Under the pieces are notes generated by a model. The model did no database searches, was not told where the DNA came from, and saw only the letters and a list, made by a program, of their open reading frames with translations. DNA of 15,837 nucleotides, taken from assembly GCA_017858295.1 (NCBI GenBank), contig JAFMBU010000021.1:1-15837 (forward strand), written 5' to 3'. The DNA is from Porticoccaceae bacterium (lineage in GTDB: Bacteria > Pseudomonadota > Gammaproteobacteria > Pseudomonadales > Porticoccaceae). Below are positions 7,505-12,850 of the stretch, piece after piece. The position numbers and the translations under genes are program-made. How positions within the stretch are numbered: the stretch's first letter is position 1; every line of letters starts with the position of its first letter.

Positions 7505-8116
7505 ATGTCATTTAAAGAGAGTCTAAGCGAACTTAAGGATATCGACTTTGCCGATCTGGATATTCAGCAGATTGGAGTTTGGCCTAAGCCATTAAAAACC
7601 ATCTTGGTCGCATCAATCGTGTTTCTGATTATCGGATTGGGTTATTTTTTAAAAGTCAAAGATATCAGTCTTGCAACTGAGCGAGCAGTTGCCCAAGAGC
7701 ACGAATTGCTGCAGCAGTATCAGCGAAAAGCCTTTCTCGCCGCCAATCTGGATGCTTATCGCCAGCAGATGATTGAGTTGGATGAAACCTTCGGCGCACT
7801 GCTCAAACAGCTACCCAAGGATACCGAAGTCCCGGGGCTGTTAGAGGATATTACTGAGGTTGCCTACGGTAGTGGGCTAGTGATGAAATCGATCAATCTG
7901 CAGCCGGAAATAGTTTCAGAATTCTATGTGGAGTTGCCGATTAAAATTGATGTCACTGGCGACTACCATGATTTCGGCTCCTTTGTCAGTGGCGTTGCTT
8001 CTTTGCCGCGCATAGTGACTCTCCATGATTACGTGATTAAGCAATCTGATGGCTCTCGCCTAAGTATGCAGATTGATGCTCGAACTTACAGATATAAAGC
8101 GGAGACAGAGCAATGA
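7505..8116 (+). CDS. pilO: Type IV pilus inner-membrane protein PilO
   Basis: A 203-residue bitopic inner-membrane protein of the PilO family. A cytoplasmic N-terminus (1-29), with the characteristic LDIQQIGVWPKPLK just before the membrane, precedes one transmembrane helix (about 30-49). A periplasmic coiled coil (about 54-100) and a C-terminal ferredoxin-like domain (about 105-197; LPIKIDVTGDYHDFGSFV) follow. It heterodimerises with PilN and contacts PilP in the alignment subcomplex. AGGGA four bases upstream supports the start. Its end overlaps pilP by 4 bp (ATGA), which implies coupled translation. Confidence 0.96.
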   Translation: MSFKESLSELKDIDFADLDIQQIGVWPKPLKTILVASIVFLIIGLGYFLKVKDISLATERAVAQEHELLQQYQRKAFLAANLDAYRQQMIELDETFGALLKQLPKDTEVPGLLEDITEVAYGSGLVMKSINLQPEIVSEFYVELPIKIDVTGDYHDFGSFVSGVASLPRIVTLHDYVIKQSDGSRLSMQIDARTYRYKAETEQ

Positions 8117-8646
8117 GCCAGGGTTTTGCCGCAACCGCACTGGTTGCTTTAGTCTTTTTGGTGACACTTGCAGGCTGTTCAAATGACCGTCAGCACGGTG
8201 ATCTGGATAAGAAAATGAGCGACGCGCGCACTAGGCCTCAGGGCGTTATAGAGCCACTTCCTGAATATCCGGCGGCGGAGCGCTTCAATTATTCTGCCCT
8301 GGCATTGCGCAGTCCTTTTGAGGCGCCAGTCGTTATTACTGGCGACGAGAAAGTTTCAGGCAGAGCGGTGTCGGCTCCAGACCAGTCGAGAACTAAAGAG
8401 CCCCTTGAGCTGATTAGTTACACATCGCTCTCCATGGTCGGAATACTGGCCAAAGGCAATCAGATGTGGGCGCTGGTGGATGACGGTGGAGGAAAGGTCC
8501 ATCGCGTTAGAGGCGGCAATTATATAGGTAGGAATTTTGGCTTAATCACCAATATAAATCGCCGTGAGATCGAGATTATGGAGACCGTTCCGGACGGTAA
8601 AGGCGGATGGATTAACCGACCGCGCACAATGGCCATGGAAGAATGA
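8113..8646 (+). CDS. pilP: Type IV pilus lipoprotein PilP
   Basis: A 177-residue periplasmic lipoprotein. A hydrophobic signal segment (about 5-20) ends in the lipobox LAGC with the lipidated Cys22; residue 23 is Ser, so export to the outer membrane or retention cannot be decided without the full Lol context. A flexible linker contains the family segment LRSPFE (65-70), followed by a C-terminal beta-domain (about 97-172; SYTSLSMVGILAKGNQMWAL, GGNYIGRNFG). PilP bridges the PilNO dimer to the N-domains of the PilQ secretin. It overlaps pilO by 4 bp at the start, and its stop overlaps the upstream candidate pilQ start by 4 bp. Confidence 0.96.
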   Translation: MSQGFAATALVALVFLVTLAGCSNDRQHGDLDKKMSDARTRPQGVIEPLPEYPAAERFNYSALALRSPFEAPVVITGDEKVSGRAVSAPDQSRTKEPLELISYTSLSMVGILAKGNQMWALVDDGGGKVHRVRGGNYIGRNFGLITNINRREIEIMETVPDGKGGWINRPRTMAMEE

Positions 8647-10922
8647 GCAACTTGCTAGGGAAACAAAAAATGATCAGTCGAATCAAACGCAACATCTACT
8701 TTTTATTGGCGCTCTTGCCGGGACTTGCCGGTGCAGCAACTCAGGTAACAGATATTGAATTTGCTTCTCTGCAAGGGGATCAGTTTGAGATCAGATTGCA
8801 GTTTTCCGAGCAACCACCAAAGGCCAATGCCTATGAGATCGGTAATCCGGCACGATTGGTTGTGGATTTTCCTGGGGTGGAAAGCAGTTTGCCGCAAAAA
8901 AAATATGCTTTAGGTTTCGAGAATGCCAGTGAAGCGGTGGTTATTTCCGATGGTAGTCGAACGCGACTAATAGTCAATTTAAATCAATCCATACCTTTTG
9001 ATATAGACAGTAAAAATAATAGCGTTACTGTGCGCGCAGGTGCTGGAACTGATATTGCAAGCCTGGTATCAAAGCCGTCAGGTTCTCCAGAAGCTACTTC
9101 TCAAGTAGCAAATACCGAGGAATCTAGCGTTACTAATACAGCCGCTGCTAAGACGTTTAAACCCGATACTTTAGCTGTTACCGAGGTCGATTTTCGTCGC
9201 GCTGAAGATGGTTCAGGCAGCATATACATTGGACTCAGCAAGCCTTCGGTCAATGTGGATATTGATCGCAGCAACCATCAGATTCAAATGTCTTTTTACC
9301 AGACGCAGTTGCCCGAGCAATTTGATCGGCGCCTAGATGTTGTAGATTTCGCCACGCCAGTTAAGACCATTGATAGCAAGCAGGAGGGAACTACTACCAC
9401 GGTGACCATTGAGGCCTTGGGCCAATATGACTATCTCGCCTATCAAGCTGATGGTCAGTATGTAGTTAATATCAAGCCTCTAACCGATGCTCAGGTGGAG
9501 GAACAATCGAAGAAGTTTGCTTTTAATGGCGAGCGTTTAACCCTTGATTTCCAGGATATTGAGGTGCGCTCAGTACTGCAAATTATCGCTGAATTCACCT
9601 CTCTGAATCTGGTGGCCAGTGATACAGTCACCGGCAATATTACCCTGTGGCTGGACGATGTGCCCTGGGACCAGGCTCTGGAAATTATTCTTAAAGCCAA
9701 GGGCTTAGATAAGCGTCAAGAAGGCAATGTATTGATGGTCGCGCCAGCAGCTGAAATTGCCGAGCAGGAGCGCCTTCAGGTTGAGGCTAATAAGCAGCTT
9801 CAGGAACTGGCACCACTTGAAACGACTTTTGTGCGGATTAAGTACGCTGACGCCGCAGAAATTTTTGAATTGTTTACTGCCAGCCGTAGCGATGAGGGTC
9901 AGTCCAGTAGTGGAAGCCGTGAAGGCAACGCCACTACCACTATCCTGTCGGAGCGCGGCAGTGCCATAGTTGACGAGCGTACTAACACAATCATTCTCAC
10001 CGACACGGAGGACAAGATTAATGCCTTTAAGCGTCTGATCGATGAAATTGATGTGCCGATCAAACAGGTATTAATTGAAGCGCGTATTGTTATTGCCAAT
10101 ACAGACTTCAAAAAAGAACTCGGCGTAACCTGGGGCTTGGCGGGTATAGATAAACTTGCTGGCGGCACTGTTGCCAATGCATTTGGCGACAAAACCCTGG
10201 GCTTTTCCGGACGTAGATCTGGATTAACACCAGGTGCTGGAGCGAAGGAAACCTTTACTTATTCCGCCGATGAGATCGAAACCGATGATGCTGGCATCAC
10301 CACGTTTACTCGAAATTTTGATGTTGGATTGGCTGATAGTTTGGCGGTAGACCTAGGTGTTGATAATCCCACCGGCTCATTTAGCCTTGGTTATCTGACT
10401 GATAATTTTCTTATTGATCTCGAATTGAGCGCATTGGAGTCCGACGGATTTGGCGAAATTGTCTCCCAGCCAAAAGTTCTTACTGGCGACAAGCAGCAAG
10501 CGGTAATTAAGTCGGGAACTGAAATAGCCTACCAAAAGGCTACCTCGAGCGGCGCAACTAGCATAGAATTCAAAGAGGCGGTGTTGCAGCTTGAGGTTAC
10601 TCCTCAGATCACACCGGATAATAGAATTATTATGGATTTGCTGGTTTCCCAGGATTCAGTGGGTGCATTTACCCCCACAGGTGAGCCGTCGATCGATATT
10701 ACTCAGATCGAGACTCAGGCACTGGTCGGCAACGGGCAAACACTGGTATTAGGGGGTATTTTCCAAACAGAAGAAGTTAATGGCACGGACAAAGTGCCAT
10801 TGCTGGGCGATTTACCCTTTTTGGGCAAGCTGTTTCGAAATGACCTGCGCAACATTGAAAAACGTGAAATACTAATTTTTATAACACCTAAAATAATTGA
10901 CGATAATTTGCTGGATCGATGA
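8643..10922 (+). CDS. pilQ: Type IV pilus outer-membrane secretin PilQ
   Basis: A 759-residue secretin that multimerises into the outer-membrane gate through which the pilus passes. Domain order: signal peptide, AMIN-type peptidoglycan-binding domains at about 36-131 and 178-278, STN domain (about 298-365), NolW-like N1 domain (about 394-467) and the secretin barrel (about 505-750), with the conserved VPLLGDLPFLGKLFR at 718-732. A Ser/Gly-rich insert (about 413-433) lies in the N1 region. Two starts compete. The ATG at 8643 overlaps the pilP stop (ATGA). The ATG at 8670 has a better Shine-Dalgarno and gives a cleaner signal peptide (basic MISRIKR, then a hydrophobic core ending AGAA). I give the longer form but favour 8670 biologically. 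The two AMIN domains fit anchoring to the wall built by the neighbouring PBP1A. Confidence 0.96.
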   Translation: MSNLLGKQKMISRIKRNIYFLLALLPGLAGAATQVTDIEFASLQGDQFEIRLQFSEQPPKANAYEIGNPARLVVDFPGVESSLPQKKYALGFENASEAVVISDGSRTRLIVNLNQSIPFDIDSKNNSVTVRAGAGTDIASLVSKPSGSPEATSQVANTEESSVTNTAAAKTFKPDTLAVTEVDFRRAEDGSGSIYIGLSKPSVNVDIDRSNHQIQMSFYQTQLPEQFDRRLDVVDFATPVKTIDSKQEGTTTTVTIEALGQYDYLAYQADGQYVVNIKPLTDAQVEEQSKKFAFNGERLTLDFQDIEVRSVLQIIAEFTSLNLVASDTVTGNITLWLDDVPWDQALEIILKAKGLDKRQEGNVLMVAPAAEIAEQERLQVEANKQLQELAPLETTFVRIKYADAAEIFELFTASRSDEGQSSSGSREGNATTTILSERGSAIVDERTNTIILTDTEDKINAFKRLIDEIDVPIKQVLIEARIVIANTDFKKELGVTWGLAGIDKLAGGTVANAFGDKTLGFSGRRSGLTPGAGAKETFTYSADEIETDDAGITTFTRNFDVGLADSLAVDLGVDNPTGSFSLGYLTDNFLIDLELSALESDGFGEIVSQPKVLTGDKQQAVIKSGTEIAYQKATSSGATSIEFKEAVLQLEVTPQITPDNRIIMDLLVSQDSVGAFTPTGEPSIDITQIETQALVGNGQTLVLGGIFQTEEVNGTDKVPLLGDLPFLGKLFRNDLRNIEKREILIFITPKIIDDNLLDR
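8657..8662 (+). promoter_or_regulatory. pilQ: Ribosome binding site supporting an internal pilQ start at 8670
   Basis: AGGGAA ends 7 bp before the ATG at 8670, near-ideal spacing. The 8643 ATG relies on GGAAGA only about 2-4 bases away. The protein from 8670 begins with a typical Sec signal sequence, so this site probably decides the real start. Confidence 0.6.
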
Positions 10923-11437
10923 AACCACAACATATATTTCTAGTTGGCCCCATGGGTGCTGGCAAAACCACCATAGGCAAACACTTGGCAGGATTGCTGG
11001 GTCTCTCGTTTATCGATGTGGATTCTGAAATTGAGGCTCGTGCTGGTGCCGACATTCAATGGATATTTGATATGGAAGGTGAGGTCGGTTTTCGCGAGCG
11101 CGAGAGCAAGGTATTGGCTGAGCTGGTGGCAGATAAGCAGCCAAAAGTCATAGCCACGGGGGGTGGAATTGTTCTTAGCGGTGACAATCGCGGGATCCTT
11201 CAGGCTAGTGGTCTAGTAGTCTACCTATCCGCCACATTCGAACAGTTAGTTGAACGCACCAAGCGGGACAAAACCCGGCCATTACTTCAGGTTGATGATC
11301 GTGAAGCGGTGATCAAGCAACTTATAGAAACTCGCAGCCCGCTATACAATCAAGTCGCTGATCTAGTGTTCCCGTCAGGGTCGACACAACCCCTCAAGTT
11401 GGCAAAGAAACTGGCTGAAGCTGTTTCTGCCCTATGA
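10919..11437 (+). CDS. aroK: Shikimate kinase
   Basis: A 172-residue cytosolic kinase that phosphorylates shikimate to shikimate 3-phosphate with ATP, the fifth step of the chorismate pathway. Visible residues: Walker A GPMGAGKT (10-17), the magnesium/shikimate motif DVD (Asp33/Asp35), shikimate-binding Arg59 in FRERE, the GGG loop at 81-83, the lid arginine Arg120 in TRPLL, and Arg139 in TRSPLY. The length matches the AroK type. It overlaps the pilQ stop by 4 bp (ATGA), so it is translated from the pil message. That places an essential biosynthetic gene under at least partial pil-operon control, as in many gammaproteobacteria. aroB follows 70 bp downstream. Confidence 0.97.
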   Translation: MKPQHIFLVGPMGAGKTTIGKHLAGLLGLSFIDVDSEIEARAGADIQWIFDMEGEVGFRERESKVLAELVADKQPKVIATGGGIVLSGDNRGILQASGLVVYLSATFEQLVERTKRDKTRPLLQVDDREAVIKQLIETRSPLYNQVADLVFPSGSTQPLKLAKKLAEAVSAL

Positions 11438-11507
11438 TAAACTCCCGAGTCTAATTTTCGTCGCCACCCTGTGGCTGCGCCCTTACTAGTCTTAGTCAGA
11501 GTGATTC

Positions 11508-12602
11508 ATGGCCTCAAAATCAACACAAGTTCAGGTTTCATTGGGTGACCGTTCCTACCCTATTTTCATTGGTTCCGATGAGATTCGCCGCGCTGATATA
11601 GCCAGCTATATCAGCGGCAAAAAAGTTCTGATTGTTACTAATGAGACTATTGCCCCCCTCTACCTTGAGTCGCTCAAGCGCCAGTTGACGGATAAACAAG
11701 TCGATAGCGTTATTCTCGCTGACGGTGAACAATACAAAAATCTCGGTACTCTCAATCTTATTTTTGACCAGCTAATTGGCAATCACCACGATCGCAAGAC
11801 CACGCTGATTGCTCTGGGTGGCGGAGTGGTGGGGGATATGACTGGTTTTGCCGCCGCCTGTTATCAGCGCGGTGTGCCCTTTATTCAAATTCCAACCACA
11901 TTACTGGCACAGGTTGATTCGTCGGTGGGTGGCAAGACCGCGGTCAATCATGCCATGGGTAAAAATATGATCGGCGCTTTCTATCAGCCCCAGGCAGTGA
12001 TTATTGATACAGATACACTGTCGACGCTGCCGGATCGCGAGTTTTATGCTGGTCTTGCCGAGGTTATAAAATACGGCTTAATTGCGGATGCTGACTTTTT
12101 TCGGTGGTTGGAGAGCAATGTCGATCTATTGTTGCAGCGCGATAAGCAGGCACTGGCATACGCCATAGAGCTTTCATGTGTGTGTAAGGCGCGGATTGTT
12201 GCCGAAGATGAAACCGAGCAGGGCATTCGCGCCATTTTAAATTTAGGCCACACCTTTGGTCACGCAATCGAAACCTTCCAGAATTACAAGCAGTGGATTC
12301 ACGGCGAAGCTGTAGCTGCAGGAATAGTTATGGCTGCACAATTATCGGTTATCAGTGGTGATCTGCCTGAAGCGGATCTGCAGAGAACGAAAGCGCTTTT
12401 GCAGCACTGTTCGCTGCCTGTGGCTCCCCCTGCAGATATGACTGCGGAAGATTTCACCCAGCTAATGCTCAGGGATAAGAAAGTCCTAGACGGGCAGTTG
12501 CGTCTGGTGCTGCTCAAGTGTCTTGGCGAAGCCTGTGTTACCGACCAGTTTGCAGTTGATCACCTCAATCAAGTATTGATCAAGGCCTGCACTGCTAATT
12601 GA
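11508..12602 (+). CDS. aroB: 3-dehydroquinate synthase
   Basis: A 364-residue cytosolic NAD- and zinc-dependent enzyme that converts DAHP to 3-dehydroquinate, the second shikimate-pathway step. The NAD-binding glycine loop GGGVVGD lies at 104-110. PTTLLAQVDSSVGGKTAVNH (129-148) is the strongly conserved substrate-site segment. The zinc ligands are Glu185 (AEVIKYG), His248 (LGHTFGHA) and His265 (HGEAV). The length is typical for bacterial AroB. A GAGTGA stretch a few bases upstream is a modest Shine-Dalgarno. The 70-bp gap after aroK shows no U-tract terminator, so co-transcription with the pil-aroK message is likely. A weak terminator-like hairpin begins at its stop codon. Confidence 0.97.
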   Translation: MASKSTQVQVSLGDRSYPIFIGSDEIRRADIASYISGKKVLIVTNETIAPLYLESLKRQLTDKQVDSVILADGEQYKNLGTLNLIFDQLIGNHHDRKTTLIALGGGVVGDMTGFAAACYQRGVPFIQIPTTLLAQVDSSVGGKTAVNHAMGKNMIGAFYQPQAVIIDTDTLSTLPDREFYAGLAEVIKYGLIADADFFRWLESNVDLLLQRDKQALAYAIELSCVCKARIVAEDETEQGIRAILNLGHTFGHAIETFQNYKQWIHGEAVAAGIVMAAQLSVISGDLPEADLQRTKALLQHCSLPVAPPADMTAEDFTQLMLRDKKVLDGQLRLVLLKCLGEACVTDQFAVDHLNQVLIKACTAN

Positions 12603-12633
12603 GAGCCTAGAGTCATAAATTGTTGGGCTTTTT
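12603..12633 (+). terminator. Weak intrinsic terminator-like hairpin after aroB
   Basis: Directly after the aroB stop, GAGCC (12603-12607) can pair with GGCTT (12626-12630), which runs into a T-tract ending at 12633. The stem includes a G-U pair and the loop is long (about 18 nt), so termination would be inefficient. The two inverted repeats spanning 12597-12649 use the same 5' arm and would compete with it. Confidence 0.35.
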
Positions 12634-12677
12634 CGTCTCAATTAGGCTCCATCCCGCCGTTTAGTGCGTACAGACAA

Positions 12678-12706
12678 TTGTCGAATAGTTTGGCAATGTG
12701 TAGAAT
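12678..12706 (+). promoter_or_regulatory. gltB: Candidate sigma70 promoter for gltB
   Basis: TTGTCG (12678-12683, four of six matches to TTGACA) is followed after exactly 17 bp by TAGAAT (12701-12706, five of six matches to TATAAT). This is the best consensus-like promoter in the window. Transcription would begin near 12713, leaving a long leader before the gltB ATG at 12851. Confidence 0.55.
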
Positions 12707-12725
12707 GCGTCTCACTTTGTCTGGT

Positions 12726-12751
12726 TAGCCTGTCTGCGTTTCTCAAGGCTA
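12726..12751 (+). repeat. Inverted repeat TAGCCT/AGGCTA in gltB leader
   Basis: TAGCCT (12726-12731) and AGGCTA (12746-12751) form a perfect 6-bp inverted repeat with a 14-nt loop, just inside the predicted gltB transcript. The same core occurs inverted at 12603-12609 and 12643-12649. It could be an RNA hairpin or a DNA operator close to the start site. Confidence 0.4.
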
Positions 12752-12791
12752 TTATCACTTTGCTCTTCAGTGCTGTTTTATTAGCGCATCC

Positions 12792-12810
12792 CAGCGCTGT
12801 TATAGCGCTG
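12792..12810 (+). repeat. Perfect stem-loop in gltB leader
   Basis: CAGCGCT (12792-12798) and AGCGCTG (12804-12810) form a perfect 7-bp GC-rich stem with the 5-nt loop GTTAT, 40 nt before the gltB start codon. No T-tract follows, so it is not an intrinsic terminator. It could act as a stability or translation-control element, or as an operator. Confidence 0.55.
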
Positions 12811-12850
12811 CGTGAAGAGTTTAACTTGGAATTTTACTTAGAGTTTATTT

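Larger units (their letters stand above)
12603..12850. other. aroB-gltB intergenic region (SPOR gene position, empty)
   Basis: 248 bp without a supported gene, where many gammaproteobacteria have damX or another SPOR-domain gene. A GTG-initiated 70-codon frame (12664-12876) crosses it and runs into gltB, but nothing supports its expression. The region holds a weak terminator-like hairpin, a candidate gltB promoter (12678-12706), an inverted repeat at 12726-12751 and a perfect stem-loop at 12792-12810. The last two lie in the predicted gltB leader of about 137 nt. Confidence 0.7.

Noticed and set aside
11463..11475. GCCAC-CCT-GTGGC inverted repeat between aroK and aroB
   Set aside because: The stem is only 5 bp with a 3-nt loop and no T-tract; it is too small to call a terminator or regulatory element.
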